In this document: positions 36,106-45,195 of the stretch, one piece after another
How positions within the stretch are numbered: position 1 is the first letter of the stretch
Layout of the letters: each line of letters starts with the position of its first letter
Assembly: GCA_017461225.1 (NCBI GenBank)
Contig: JAFTYV010000008.1
Coordinates: forward strand, 1-64,000
Direction of reading: 5' to 3'
From: Candidatus Methanomethylophilaceae archaeon
Lineage (GTDB): Archaea; Thermoplasmatota; Thermoplasmata; Methanomassiliicoccales; Methanomethylophilaceae
Length of the DNA stretch: 64,000 nucleotides
Made by a program: the position numbers and the translations under genes
Notes under the pieces: model-generated
The model's input: only the letters and a program-made list of their open reading frames with translations
What the model was told of the DNA's origin: nothing
Database searches by the model: none

Positions 36106-37335
36106 ATGAAGACGTTGGATTCCATCCTGCGCTGTATCGAGGATTCAAGGGACGCGATCATCGACACGATGATGGGCATGATCCGTATCCCGGCACTCGC
36201 ACCGGTGAACGGCGGTGATGGGGAATCCAGGAAGGTGGACTACCTCATGACCCATCTCGGCGGTTTCGACAGTGTCGTCAGGGTCGATGTCCCCGATGAC
36301 CTGGATCCTGGTGTGATGAGGTCCAACGTTCTGGCGAGGAAGGACGGTCCCGGGAAGGGCACCGTGTGGATAGTCGCACACACGGACGTGGTCCCCGCAG
36401 GGGATCCCTCCCTCTGGACATCCCCTCCGTTCGAACCCGTCCTCAGGGACGGGCGCATATACGGTCGTGGTACGGAGGACAACGGTCAGTCCGTCATATC
36501 CTCCCTCTTCGCGTCCAGACAGTTCCTCGACATGGAGCTGAGGGGCATGTCCATCGGTGTCGCCTACGTCGCCGACGAGGAGACGACCAGCAGGATGGGG
36601 ATAGAATACCTCCTGGACCACGGCTACTTCTCGGAGGACGATGTCATAATCGTTCCGGATTGGGGATCCCCCGGAGGTTCCATGGTGGAGGTCGCGGAGA
36701 AGAACCTGGTGTGGTTGAGGTTCTCCGTGGAGGGTAGGACCACCCACGGTTCGACCCCGGACCAGGGTATCAACGCCTACCGTGTATCCACCAGGTTGCT
36801 GGTGGATCTGATGGATTCCTTCGAGAGGGAGTTCGGGGATGAGGATCCGCTGTTCCTTCCTCCGGTGTCCACCTTCGAGCCCACCAAGAGGCCGGCCACG
36901 GTCGAGAACGTGAACACCATTCCCGGTCAGGACGAGTTCTCCATGGACATCAGGTTGCTCCCCAGGTACGATATCGATGATGTTGTGGCGATGGCGGAGG
37001 ACATAGCGCGCAGACACTCCGAGGCCACCGGTGCGGGGATAACGGTGTCGGAGATACAGCGTCACACCTCGGGTGCTCCCTCCTCCACGTCCGGAAGGGG
37101 TTACAGGGCGCTGTCCGAATCCGTCGCATCCGTTACCGGCAACGTCCCCGTCGCGGTCGGTGTCGGTGGTGGGACCTGTGCCAACTTCTTCAGGGCGAGG
37201 GGTCTCGACGCATACGTGTGGCAGTGCGGTGGTGGAACCCTCCATGCACCGGATGAATACGTCGTGCTCGATAACCTGGTGACGGACTCCAAGGTCTTCG
37301 CGACACTGTTCTACAAGTTGTGTGTGGATGGATGA
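36106..37335 (+). CDS. M20-family metallopeptidase (ArgE/DapE/dipeptidase type)
   Basis: 409 residues. Metal ligands and catalytic residues: VAHTDVVPAG (His, Asp), IYGRGTEDNGQ (Asp), VADEETTS (catalytic Glu-Glu), DWGSPGG (Asp) and a late GGTLHAPDEYV (His). The central dimerisation lid domain (about 190-310) is present. It hydrolyses N-acylated amino acids or dipeptides; the substrate is not evident. A single gene, convergent with ftsY: their stops are back to back. Confidence 0.9.
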   Translation: MKTLDSILRCIEDSRDAIIDTMMGMIRIPALAPVNGGDGESRKVDYLMTHLGGFDSVVRVDVPDDLDPGVMRSNVLARKDGPGKGTVWIVAHTDVVPAGDPSLWTSPPFEPVLRDGRIYGRGTEDNGQSVISSLFASRQFLDMELRGMSIGVAYVADEETTSRMGIEYLLDHGYFSEDDVIIVPDWGSPGGSMVEVAEKNLVWLRFSVEGRTTHGSTPDQGINAYRVSTRLLVDLMDSFEREFGDEDPLFLPPVSTFEPTKRPATVENVNTIPGQDEFSMDIRLLPRYDIDDVVAMAEDIARRHSEATGAGITVSEIQRHTSGAPSSTSGRGYRALSESVASVTGNVPVAVGVGGGTCANFFRARGLDAYVWQCGGGTLHAPDEYVVLDNLVTDSKVFATLFYKLCVDG

Positions 37336-38496
37336 TCACTCGAACATCCTGTCGATCATCCACTCGGTGTTGAATTTGACGATGTCCCCGTACTCCTGAC
37401 CGTTGCAGACGAACGCGATGGGCTTCCCGATGGTGTGGGCGATCGAGAGTGCGGCACCACCCTTGGCGTCGGTGTCGATCTTGGTGAGGATCACCGCATC
37501 GATGCCTATGGCGGCATCGAACACCTTGGCCTGTTCTATGGCGTCGTTCCCGGCGAGGGAGTCACCGACGAAGACCTTGAGGTCCGGTTTGGAGACCCTG
37601 ACGATCTTCTTCATCTCCTCGATGAGGTTGTTGTTGGTCTGCATACGTCCGGCCGTGTCGATGAGGACCACGTCCTTCCTCTTGGACCTGGCATGCTCTA
37701 TGGCGTCGTATGCGACCGCGGCGGGATCCGCATCGTGGGCCTGTTTGACGATCTTGCATCCGAGTTTCTCGGAGTGGATCGTGAGCTGCTCTATCGCCCC
37801 GGCCCTGAACGTGTCGCAGGCTGCGAGGACGACGGTCCTACCGCTGCCCTGGAGGCGGTTCGCGACCTTGGCGATGGCGGTCGTCTTGCCGGTTCCGTTG
37901 ATGCCCACGAACATTATCGTGGTGGGTCTCCCCCTGCCCTCCATCCACTGGTCGAAGTCGAACTCGTTGATCTTGAGGACGTTCCTGACCGCGTCCTTGA
38001 GGGCCATCTCGACGACCTGCTCCAGGGTGTAGGAGCGGTCGTACTTCTTCCCGACGAGGTTCTCCCTGACGCCGGCCTTGATCTCCTCGACGACGGGGTA
38101 TGCGACGTCCGCCTCGAGCAGGATGATCTCGAGTTCGTCGAGGATCTCGTCCAGGGGATCCTCCTTGATCCTCTTACCGGAGGATTCGGAGACGGGGACG
38201 GAGGGGGCGGCCTCGGTCCTAGCGACCTTGGCCTCCCTCTTCGCCTCCTTCTTCAGTTTGAGGAGCTCCTTCCTGGAGAGCTTCGGCTCCTCCTTGACGG
38301 GCTCCTGAACGGGTGTGTCCGGAACGGTCCGGACGGGTTCCGGTGCCTTGACCTCGGGGGTCGGCTCCGTCACGGTCTCGGGCTGCTGCGGGGCGGTGGG
38401 CTGTTCGGGTTCCTCCTTCTTGTACACCTTCTCCTCGTCGAGGTTCTTCGATTTGGAGAACAGGCCTTTGATCTTGGATTTGAGGGACTCGAACAT
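37336..38496 (-). CDS. ftsY: signal recognition particle receptor FtsY
   Basis: 386 residues from the ATG at 38496, which has AAGGTGG upstream; an in-frame GTG at 38505 is passed over. The N-terminus has a short basic helix (MFESLKSKIKGLFSKSK) for membrane contact, then an acidic/Pro-rich linker (about 20-75) and a helical N domain. The G domain has FVGINGTGKTTAIAK, DTFRAGA, IDTAGRMQ and TKIDTDAKGG. With Ffh/SRP54 it brings ribosomes to the translocon. It follows pfdA by 13 bases. Confidence 0.97.
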   Translation of the reverse strand: MFESLKSKIKGLFSKSKNLDEEKVYKKEEPEQPTAPQQPETVTEPTPEVKAPEPVRTVPDTPVQEPVKEEPKLSRKELLKLKKEAKREAKVARTEAAPSVPVSESSGKRIKEDPLDEILDELEIILLEADVAYPVVEEIKAGVRENLVGKKYDRSYTLEQVVEMALKDAVRNVLKINEFDFDQWMEGRGRPTTIMFVGINGTGKTTAIAKVANRLQGSGRTVVLAACDTFRAGAIEQLTIHSEKLGCKIVKQAHDADPAAVAYDAIEHARSKRKDVVLIDTAGRMQTNNNLIEEMKKIVRVSKPDLKVFVGDSLAGNDAIEQAKVFDAAIGIDAVILTKIDTDAKGGAALSIAHTIGKPIAFVCNGQEYGDIVKFNTEWMIDRMFE

Positions 38497-38509
38497 CTTT
38501 ACCACCTTC

Positions 38510-38944
38510 TCACTGCATTGGCTGCTGCTGTCTGTTCATGTACTCCTGCTGCACCGCAGAGGAGATGTTGGCGAGGGCCTGCTGCGCCTCGTTGAGGGCG
38601 TCGGCGGACTTCTTGAGGGCCTCGGAGATCTCGGCGCCGTTCGCCTCCATGTACTCGACCGCATCGGTGACGTCCTTCTCGACGGAGATGTTGCTGCCGA
38701 TGCCGACAACGACGTTCTTGTTGGAGGTCACCTTGACTGTGACGAAAGACGAGGCACCGACGGGGATCATGATCTCATCGCCCTCCTTCGCATCCTTGAA
38801 CGCCTTGAGGGCATCGGATGTGAGCGTTACCTCCTCGAGGGAGACGCGGAGGACCTGGACCTGGCGACTGAGTGCCTCGACCCTCTCCTTGTAGGATTCC
38901 ATCACGGCGATGGCCTGACGGAGCTCGGCATCTTCCAAGTTCAC
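38510..38944 (-). CDS. pfdA: prefoldin alpha subunit
   Basis: 144 residues: two long coiled-coil helices (about 1-45 and 85-135) joined by a beta hairpin pair (DEIMIPVGASSFVTVKVTSNKNVVVGIGSNI). This is the prefoldin alpha topology; it holds unfolded proteins for the thermosome. It starts 4 bases inside the LX gene end. The Gln-rich tail (MNRQQQPMQ) is variable. Confidence 0.95.
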   Translation of the reverse strand: MNLEDAELRQAIAVMESYKERVEALSRQVQVLRVSLEEVTLTSDALKAFKDAKEGDEIMIPVGASSFVTVKVTSNKNVVVGIGSNISVEKDVTDAVEYMEANGAEISEALKKSADALNEAQQALANISSAVQQEYMNRQQQPMQ

Positions 38945-39168
38945 TCACCAATCTGGTATTTCACGACGTGGTTCGTGACCTGGTCTGCGGCGAGCTCGGT
39001 GACATCGTTGATGTGGATCTGCCATCTCTTGAGCTTGTGCTTGCTGCCGATGGTGGAGAGCGCCTTCTCCTTGACTGCTGCCTCATCCTCGGCTGCCATC
39101 TCGATGGAGAATACCTGCTGCTTCTGCCTGATGTCGTCGTAAGAACCGGTTACGCGGAATGCTTTCAT
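38941..39168 (-). CDS. rplX: 50S ribosomal protein LX (L18Ae/L20e)
   Basis: 75 residues, MKAFRVTGSYDDIRQKQQVF through KRWQIHINDVTEL, a close fit to archaeal LX. First gene of LX-pfdA-ftsY, an order widely kept in euryarchaea; the L39e, L31e and aIF6 genes that often precede it are absent. A TATA-like ctatataataa (39226-39236, minus strand) lies about 60 bases upstream. Confidence 0.95.
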   Translation of the reverse strand: MKAFRVTGSYDDIRQKQQVFSIEMAAEDEAAVKEKALSTIGSKHKLKRWQIHINDVTELAADQVTNHVVKYQIGE

Positions 39169-39225
39169 TTTAATTACCTTGTTTCCGTGAACTACCGCCT
39201 GTTAATAAAGGCTTTGGTAAGTTAT

Positions 39226-39236
39226 TATTATATAGA
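39226..39236 (-). promoter_or_regulatory. TATA box of the rplX-pfdA-ftsY operon
   Basis: Minus-strand ctatataataa in an AT-rich patch, about 60 bases before the LX start codon. Confidence 0.5.
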
Positions 39237-39303
39237 ACGTCCGGCGCCAAACCTCCGGTGTGCGTCCGGAATGGTCTCCCCGCGATGTGCCAGACATCCG
39301 TTT

Positions 39304-40533
39304 TCAGAAGAGTTTGACCTGTTCGGACGCCTCGGATGCGTGACCTATGTCGGCCATCTTCCTTCCCACCAGGAACACCGCCGCGTACTCGGGGACCTCG
39401 GTCTCCCCGTTCAGGTCGAAGTGCTGTCCCTTCATGTCCAGGGTCGAGTCCCTCCTCATCGTCACCTTCACGGGATCGTCGGAGTACTCGTCGGGGACCG
39501 CCATCTGAAGAGGGTCGAAGTCCGTGAGCTCCTCGCGGGTTATGGGTGTGACCCTCAGTCCGCTCTTGCCGTGGACCGAACCCGGCAGGCGGATCAGCCT
39601 CTTGATGTCCGCCGTGACAGGTTCGTCGACCTCGCCGGAGAGCCTGTACGCGACATCCTCCTTCATCAGCTTCACGAGCATGTTCTGCGTGGACTGGGAG
39701 AGGACGGCCATGGTGTTCTTCACGAACAGGGTCCCGCGGTTCTTCCTGAGCTCCTCCTGGGCCTTCAGCACCGTCTGGTTGTTGCTGCCCTTGATGCTCG
39801 GGTACTCCCGCTTTATCGTCTTCACGTCGCAGTCGCAGAACACGTTGACCACGTCCATGAGGCCGTTGCGCATCTTCAGCCTCCATCCGCCGGAGTCGGC
39901 GGACGGGATGAGGCGGTCCTTGGCGACGTTCGTGCGGACCCCGCTGCCCGTCACGACCTGTGACGTGGCGACCCTGTTGTAGGGGAACACCCAGTCTATG
40001 TTCATGCCGGAGCAGGTGATGTAGTCCACTAGCTCCCTCCTCTCGTGGGTCCCGAGGTCCATGATGTCCGGTGTGCGGACGTGCGCATGGTAACCCCTGC
40101 CCCCGGAGAAGGTGATGTGGACCTGGTCCTCGGAGAAACCCAGGTCGTCGAGGAGGAACGAGTCCACGAGGTTTACCATCTCGTCCCTGATCTGAACCAG
40201 CATCTGCGCGTAGGTCATCTCCTTCGCACCGTCCAGATGGTCCGCGTCCAGATCGAATATGAGCTCGGCGCCCATCCACCCCTTCTCGTCCATCGTGGGG
40301 GCGTTGGGCCTCCTGTAGTACGACGTGGAGTAGTAGCTGTGGGACGGGACCTGTCCGATCATGAACCTGTTCAGCTCCTCGGGTCTGGCGAACCCCATGT
40401 GCCTCTGGACGTAGGTCCTGTCGAAGAACATGAATCCGAACTCCCTGCGTGTGAACCTGTCCGGGAGAATCGGCGAGTTGGACCTGTAGTACTTCCTGAA
40501 CGCCTTCAGAAGGAAACGCTGGTTCGAATCCAT
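39304..40533 (-). CDS. priS: DNA primase catalytic small subunit
   Basis: 409 residues from the ATG at 40533. Active-site motifs are intact: AELIFDLDADH (the Asp-x-Asp metal pair) and ITFSGGRGYHAHVRTPD (Ser-x-His region). KRLIRLPGSVHGKSGLRV is the conserved C-terminal nucleotide-binding stretch. It starts RNA/DNA primers at the fork with PriL, which is not in the window. It diverges from the TatD-like gene, and both start codons sit about 30 bases from one central TATA box, so the mRNA is probably leaderless. Confidence 0.96.
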   Translation of the reverse strand: MDSNQRFLLKAFRKYYRSNSPILPDRFTRREFGFMFFDRTYVQRHMGFARPEELNRFMIGQVPSHSYYSTSYYRRPNAPTMDEKGWMGAELIFDLDADHLDGAKEMTYAQMLVQIRDEMVNLVDSFLLDDLGFSEDQVHITFSGGRGYHAHVRTPDIMDLGTHERRELVDYITCSGMNIDWVFPYNRVATSQVVTGSGVRTNVAKDRLIPSADSGGWRLKMRNGLMDVVNVFCDCDVKTIKREYPSIKGSNNQTVLKAQEELRKNRGTLFVKNTMAVLSQSTQNMLVKLMKEDVAYRLSGEVDEPVTADIKRLIRLPGSVHGKSGLRVTPITREELTDFDPLQMAVPDEYSDDPVKVTMRRDSTLDMKGQHFDLNGETEVPEYAAVFLVGRKMADIGHASEASEQVKLF

Positions 40534-40559
40534 GGTCCCCGATGCATCGACGACGTAGG

Positions 40560-40567
40560 TAATATAG
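40560..40567. promoter_or_regulatory. shared bidirectional TATA box of priS and the TatD-like gene
   Basis: taatatag inside the near-symmetric aggtaatataggt (40557-40569). It is 29 bases from the plus-strand ATG (40592) and 30 from the minus-strand ATG (40533). No second TATA-like box fits in the 58-base gap. Confidence 0.65.
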
Positions 40568-40591
40568 GTGTGCGCGTTCGTACCAAACCGC

Positions 40592-41428
40592 ATGAGCGAG
40601 AGGGTGCCGGTGTACGACAACCATATCCACATGAGCCCTTCGGGTCGCAACGTGGATGCACTGAGGGAGTTCCAGGCTGCCGGCGGGACGGGTCTGACGC
40701 TCGTCACGCTGCCTTACGAGGAGGTCAGGATAGCGCATGGGGACGACTTCGCGAGGTCGTACGAGGTCACGTACTCCATGGCCGACAGGGCCAGGGAGGC
40801 CACGGACCTGGAGATCAACATAGCCGTCGGGCCATACCCGGTGCTCATCCTCCCACTGTCCGAGATGTACGGTCTGGAACGTGCGGAGGAGATGATGGTC
40901 GAGGGCATGGAGGCCGCCGCACGCGATGTCGCGGAGGGCCGTGCCGTCGCCCTGGGCGAGATAGGGAGGCCGCACTTCCCCGTCTCCGACGAGATATGGG
41001 ACGCGTCCAACAGGATCCTGTCCCGCGGTATGGAGCTGGCCAGGGAGCTGGACGTGCCCGTGATAATACACTGCGAGTCGGACGCCGACACCGACAGGTC
41101 CCTCGCGGAGATGGCGGACCGTGCCGGTCTGGACCGCGGACTCGTCGTGAAGCACTCGTCACCGCCGTGGGTCACGGAGGAGGAGACCCATGGGGTGATG
41201 CCCTCCATACCCGCATCGAAGGCCAACCTGAAGGAGGCTCTGTCGAAGGGCACGGACCGCTTCATGATGGAGACGGACTACATCGACGACCCCGCCAAGC
41301 CCGGGTCCATGATGCCCGTGACCACGGTGCCGAAGAAGGTCGCGGCGTGGCTCTCCAACGGACAGGTCCCGGTGGAGAGCATCCACCGCATATGCGGGGA
41401 CATACCCGATTCGCTCTACAAACGCTGA
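40592..41428 (+). CDS. TatD-like metal-dependent hydrolase
   Basis: 278 residues from the ATG at 40592. The TIM-barrel amidohydrolase pattern is visible: VYDNHIHMSPSG (HxH), AVALGEIGRPHF (Glu), VPVIIHCES (His), LVVKHSSP (His) and MMETDYIDDP (Asp). All five metal ligands seem present. Archaeal TatD-like proteins include DNases; the substrate here is unknown. The divergent partner is primase, which suggests but does not prove a DNA role. Confidence 0.88.
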   Translation: MSERVPVYDNHIHMSPSGRNVDALREFQAAGGTGLTLVTLPYEEVRIAHGDDFARSYEVTYSMADRAREATDLEINIAVGPYPVLILPLSEMYGLERAEEMMVEGMEAAARDVAEGRAVALGEIGRPHFPVSDEIWDASNRILSRGMELARELDVPVIIHCESDADTDRSLAEMADRAGLDRGLVVKHSSPPWVTEEETHGVMPSIPASKANLKEALSKGTDRFMMETDYIDDPAKPGSMMPVTTVPKKVAAWLSNGQVPVESIHRICGDIPDSLYKR

Positions 41429-41439
41429 GGATGATTGGA

Positions 41440-42198
41440 ATGGATTTCACGGTCACGTGTGTTTACGACGAGGGTGCCATGGTCGACACGCCCCTCATAG
41501 GGGCCAGGGGATCGGCGATGCTCGTCGACATAGGGGGGAAGAGGGTGCTCTTCGACACGGGTCTGCGCGACAGGTACCTGACCCACAACCTTGAGCATCT
41601 CGATGTGGACCCCGAGTCCATAGACGCCCTCGTGGTGTCCCAGAGGAGACCCGACAACTGCAGGGCGGTCAACGCCGTGCTGGGTGCGAGGGAGAGCCCG
41701 CTGGACATCTACGCGCCCCCGGGACTGTACGGTCCCAAGGGCGGATTGTTCTCCAAGGGTGTGGCCATAAGGGCCGACAACCTGGGGAAGGCGGTCCTCC
41801 ACGACCTGGACGGTTGGATGGATGTTGTCCCGGGTGTCGCGGTCACCCCGATGTACGGTTACACCAACGGGTACGAGGAGGCATTCCTCGTCATAGACGG
41901 GAGGCCGCTCACCGTCCTGAGCGGACGCGGCGTGGCCGGTCCGTCCCATGTGCTCGACACAGTGTCCCAGAGGTACGGCCGCAAGGTGGGTGCTTTCATA
42001 GGGTCCGTCCTGCTCGAGAAGATGAAGAAGCCCACGGCCAGGCAGTACGCGTCCGAGTTCGAGGCCCATGGATGCACCGAACTCCATCTGAACCACTGCA
42101 CGGGCACCGACGGCATGACGAACCTCAGGGTGAACCTGGGGCTCTCCGCCGTGGACGACTTCTACGTGGGTATGAGGTTCGATTCGTCGAAAATATAA
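41440..42198 (+). CDS. metallo-beta-lactamase-fold protein lacking metal ligands
   Basis: 252 residues from the ATG at 41440, with GAGG 9 bases upstream. The overall pattern matches the COG1237 group of the MBL superfamily: SAMLVDIGGKRVLFDTGLRD, then a strand ending VVSQRRPDNC where active members have S-H-x-H-x-D-H, then LTVLSGRGVAG where active members have SGC(A/C)HAG, then a late HLNHCTGTDGMTNL. Most His/Asp ligands are replaced, so it is probably not a metal hydrolase. It follows the TatD-like gene by 11 bases. Confidence 0.8.
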   Translation: MDFTVTCVYDEGAMVDTPLIGARGSAMLVDIGGKRVLFDTGLRDRYLTHNLEHLDVDPESIDALVVSQRRPDNCRAVNAVLGARESPLDIYAPPGLYGPKGGLFSKGVAIRADNLGKAVLHDLDGWMDVVPGVAVTPMYGYTNGYEEAFLVIDGRPLTVLSGRGVAGPSHVLDTVSQRYGRKVGAFIGSVLLEKMKKPTARQYASEFEAHGCTELHLNHCTGTDGMTNLRVNLGLSAVDDFYVGMRFDSSKI

Positions 42199-42241
42199 TA
42201 ACTATTAAATAGAAGAATAAACAGATTAAAAGGTGATTGAA

Positions 42242-43132
42242 ATGAGATTGTGGCGTCTTAGAACCCTTTCAATGTTCGCCGCCATGACCCTGATCCTCGT
42301 CGTCGTGGGATGGGTCGTGGGATTCCTGTTCGGAAACGTCTGGACCGGGATGTGGGTGATGCTTGCCATAGCAGTGGTGATGAACCTCGCGTCCTACTTC
42401 TTCTCCAAGAAGATGGCCCTGTCGATGAACAGGGTGCGTCTGGTCACCTACGACGAGGAGCCGAGGCTGTACTCCATCGTCCAGAGGCTCGCCGACCGTG
42501 CCGGTCTCCCCATGCCGGAGGTGGGCATATCCGAGATGCCCATGCCCAACGCATTCGCGACCGGGCGCGGACCCAAGGACGCCGCCGTCGTGGCGACCAG
42601 GCCCCTGCTCAACATGCTCACCGACGAGGAGCTTGAGGGTGTGATGGCCCACGAGCTCTCCCACGTGAAGAACAGGGACATCCTCGTCATGTCCGTCGCA
42701 TCCACCATGGCCGCCATGGTGTCCTACATCACCAGGATGGCCGTGTGGTCGTCCATATTCAGCGACGAGGACAACGGTGGTCTCGGGTTCGCCATCGCAC
42801 TGCTCGCGGACGTGACCATGCCCATCGCGGCCATGCTCGTCCAGCTCGGTGTTTCCAGGAACCGCGAGTACCTCGCCGACGAGTCCGGGGCGCGCCTCAC
42901 CGGGAAGCCCATGGCCCTGGCCAGTGCCCTCAGGACAATCGAGAGCGGATGCTCCACGAACTACAACACATATGACAACCCCTCGGCCGCCAACATGTGG
43001 ATCTCCAACCCCTTCGGGAAGAAGAGGATGTCCGGATTGGTCAACCTGTTCCGCACGCACCCCTCCACGGAGGACCGCATCGAGAGGTTGAAGAAGCTCG
43101 ACACCGAGATCAACGGGATCACCCACTACTGA
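42242..43132 (+). CDS. htpX: HtpX-type membrane zinc protease (M48)
   Basis: 296 residues from the ATG at 42242, with AGGTGA just upstream. Two N-terminal membrane spans (MFAAMTLILVVVGWVVGFLFG and MWVMLAIAVVMNLASYFF), then the zinc motif VMAHELSHVKNRD (HExxH, about 135), two further hydrophobic helices and the third ligand in NREYLADESGARL. It removes damaged membrane proteins. An AT-rich promoter (about 42190-42215) precedes it. Confidence 0.94.
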   Translation: MRLWRLRTLSMFAAMTLILVVVGWVVGFLFGNVWTGMWVMLAIAVVMNLASYFFSKKMALSMNRVRLVTYDEEPRLYSIVQRLADRAGLPMPEVGISEMPMPNAFATGRGPKDAAVVATRPLLNMLTDEELEGVMAHELSHVKNRDILVMSVASTMAAMVSYITRMAVWSSIFSDEDNGGLGFAIALLADVTMPIAAMLVQLGVSRNREYLADESGARLTGKPMALASALRTIESGCSTNYNTYDNPSAANMWISNPFGKKRMSGLVNLFRTHPSTEDRIERLKKLDTEINGITHY

Positions 43133-43152
43133 GCGATCCGGAAAAGAAACAT

Positions 43153-43174
43153 GTGCCGGCCGTTCGGCCGGCAC
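43153..43174. terminator. bidirectional hairpin between htpX and the HPS-RraA gene
   Basis: GTGCCGGCC-GTTC-GGCCGGCAC, a 9-bp stem with a 4-base loop, between two convergent genes. It could serve both. Confidence 0.55.
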
Positions 43175-43183
43175 GCATGATCA

Positions 43184-44476
43184 TCAGCTGACAGGTTCCC
43201 ACTTGGAGAGCTCGTTCACCTTGGACAGGGTGGATCCCCTGAGAATCTCCTCCCTCGTCCTGTTCTCCCTCTCGTGGACGTCGAGTGCGCGGTTCGCGAC
43301 CTCGACCGCGACCTCCTTGGGGATCACGACGATGCCGCTCTCGTCACCGACTATCCAGTCGCCGGTGCGTACCCTCTGCCCGCCGACCTTGACCTCGATC
43401 CCGATGCCGCCGTAGCCCTTGGGCTCCCCGGCACAGGGTGCGACCGTCCTGGAGAACGCGGGGAACTCCAGGTCCCTTATGTCGTCTATGTCCCTTATCG
43501 CCCCGTCGATGACGATCCCCTTCACACCCATGACCATGGCGGAGCAGCTGGCGAGTTCGCCCCATACGGCGACATCCCCTCCTCCGACATCCACCACGAG
43601 GATGTCGCCCTCCTTGGCGCGGTCAATGGCCTCCACGGGTTTGGCCCAGTCCCCGTTCGCGGTCTGGACGGTCAGTGCGCGACCGACCATCCTCTGCCTG
43701 TGGGCGAGTGACTGCGGGACGATCCCCGTCATGACGCCCTGCTTGTGGAAGGCGTCGGAGATGTTGCAAGTGGACACCCTGGAGAACGCCTCGAACAGGT
43801 CCTCCTCGCTGTACTTCTTCGCGAGGTCCGTGCGTATCTCGGCTCCCTCCATGGACTTCTTGATGTTCTCCGCGGCGGCTCTGATGTCGCCGGTCTTGAT
43901 TATCGCCCCTCCGACGATGACGTCGGTCGCACCGGCCTCCACGTAGAGTCCGGCGTTCTCGGCGGTTATGCCGCCGGCCACGGCGACCGGGATGGAGACC
44001 TCCTCCACGATCCTCCTGAGGACGTCGATAGGGGGCTCGGATCCCTTCATCTGCGTGTCTATGCCCATGTGCAGGCAGATGTAGGCGACACCGAGTCTCT
44101 CCACCTCCTTTGCGCGGGTGATCCTGTCGGGCACGTTGATCATGTCGACCATGATCTCGGCACCGTACTTCCTGCCCGCCATGACGGCCTCCTCGATGGT
44201 GGAGTCCTCAGCGAGTCCGAGGACCGTGACGACATCCGCCCCCGCCTTGGCCATGATCTCGACCTCGAACGCCCCGACGTCCATCGTCTTCGTGTCCGCG
44301 ATGATCTTCCTGCCGGGGAACTCCCTGCGGAGAGTGCGCACGGCCTCCGCGCCCTCGCTCTTGATGAGAGGTGTCCCCACCTCTATCCAATCGGCACCGC
44401 CTTCCACCGCCTCGTGGGCGATGACGATGCTTCTGTTGAGCTGCATGAGGTCCAGTGCTAGTTGGAGAACGGGCAT
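43184..44476 (-). CDS. bifunctional hexulose-6-phosphate synthase / RraA-like protein
   Basis: 430 residues. Residues 1-210 form a TIM barrel of the orotidine-decarboxylase group (ALDLMQLNRSI, IIADTKTMDVGAFEVEIM, VAGGITAENAG, VIVGGAII), the HPS fold that joins formaldehyde to ribulose 5-phosphate or, in archaea, runs in reverse to make pentoses. Residues about 225-400 are an RraA/demethylmenaquinone-methyltransferase-like fold (VVDVGGGDVAVWGELAS, VIDGAIRDIDDI, GDESGIVVIP). This fusion is common in methanogens; the RraA half may be an aldolase. Confidence 0.92.
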   Translation of the reverse strand: MPVLQLALDLMQLNRSIVIAHEAVEGGADWIEVGTPLIKSEGAEAVRTLRREFPGRKIIADTKTMDVGAFEVEIMAKAGADVVTVLGLAEDSTIEEAVMAGRKYGAEIMVDMINVPDRITRAKEVERLGVAYICLHMGIDTQMKGSEPPIDVLRRIVEEVSIPVAVAGGITAENAGLYVEAGATDVIVGGAIIKTGDIRAAAENIKKSMEGAEIRTDLAKKYSEEDLFEAFSRVSTCNISDAFHKQGVMTGIVPQSLAHRQRMVGRALTVQTANGDWAKPVEAIDRAKEGDILVVDVGGGDVAVWGELASCSAMVMGVKGIVIDGAIRDIDDIRDLEFPAFSRTVAPCAGEPKGYGGIGIEVKVGGQRVRTGDWIVGDESGIVVIPKEVAVEVANRALDVHERENRTREEILRGSTLSKVNELSKWEPVS

Positions 44477-44718
44477 GTGCCGTGGATTGGAACCTCTTTA
44501 TTTACGGTTTATCACGGGAAAGTACGTCGCATGACGTATACAGGGGGTCTGCCACTCAGCTCGCCCGTCTATCATCAGAGATCAGCTCGAAAAAACGATC
44601 ATCACCGTGGCAGCGGTTCCAGCGTGTACACGGTAAAAAACATGTCGGCCGGGGGCGTCGGGGCGCAGACGGGCAACCCTTATCTACACATCGCCATTAA
44701 CATGCGGCCGTGGTGTCA

Positions 44719-45195
44719 ATGTTCAAGAAGAAGGAAGCTAAGGTGCGTGTGCTCTTCGTGGAGCAGAAGAACGATTTCGTCTCCCAGATCGCGGAGTACA
44801 TGACCAACCAGCTGTACCCCGGCAGGTACGAGGCGTACAGTGCCGGTCCCGAACACGACATCGTAGACTGCGAGCTCATCTCCGCGATGTACCAGAACGG
44901 GGAGGACATGCGCAGGCAGGTCTCGAAGGACTTCAAGGACAGGGACTACCTCCGCGAGGACGAGGAGTACGACTTCGTCGTGTACCTCCAGGCCTCCACC
45001 TTCGAGGAGTGGGCATCCAAGACCCCCTGGGCGGGCAAGCAGATCCTCGCACCCATGAGGTCCAGGGAGGAGTACACCGCCACCGACGACCTGGAGCTCT
45101 ACAACGACTACCTCGCCACCGTGGAGGAGGTCAGGGCCTGGGTCAAGGAGAACCTCAGGGACCCCGAGGCCCTCGCGGCGCTGGTGTCCGCATGA
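44719..45195 (+). CDS. low-molecular-weight phosphatase/ArsC-fold protein, catalytically altered
   Basis: 158 residues from the ATG at 44719. The sequence starts KVRVLFVEQKNDFVSQIAEYM, aligned with the V-L-F-V-C-x5-R-S P-loop of LMW phosphatases and arsenate reductases, but the Cys is Glu and the Arg is Val. Other fold elements remain: EAYSAGPE (family SAG motif), an acidic YDFVVYL strand and a C-terminal long helix (DDLELYNDYLATVEEVRAWVKENL). It cannot use the normal Cys chemistry. Its stop overlaps the tsr3 start as ATGA. Confidence 0.8.
   Translation: MFKKKEAKVRVLFVEQKNDFVSQIAEYMTNQLYPGRYEAYSAGPEHDIVDCELISAMYQNGEDMRRQVSKDFKDRDYLREDEEYDFVVYLQASTFEEWASKTPWAGKQILAPMRSREEYTATDDLELYNDYLATVEEVRAWVKENLRDPEALAALVSA

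Noticed and set aside
44477-44718. Search for an RNA gene in this GC-mixed intergenic region
   Set aside because: I found no cloverleaf, kink-turn pair or long stem, only weak promoter-like stretches for the two flanking genes.
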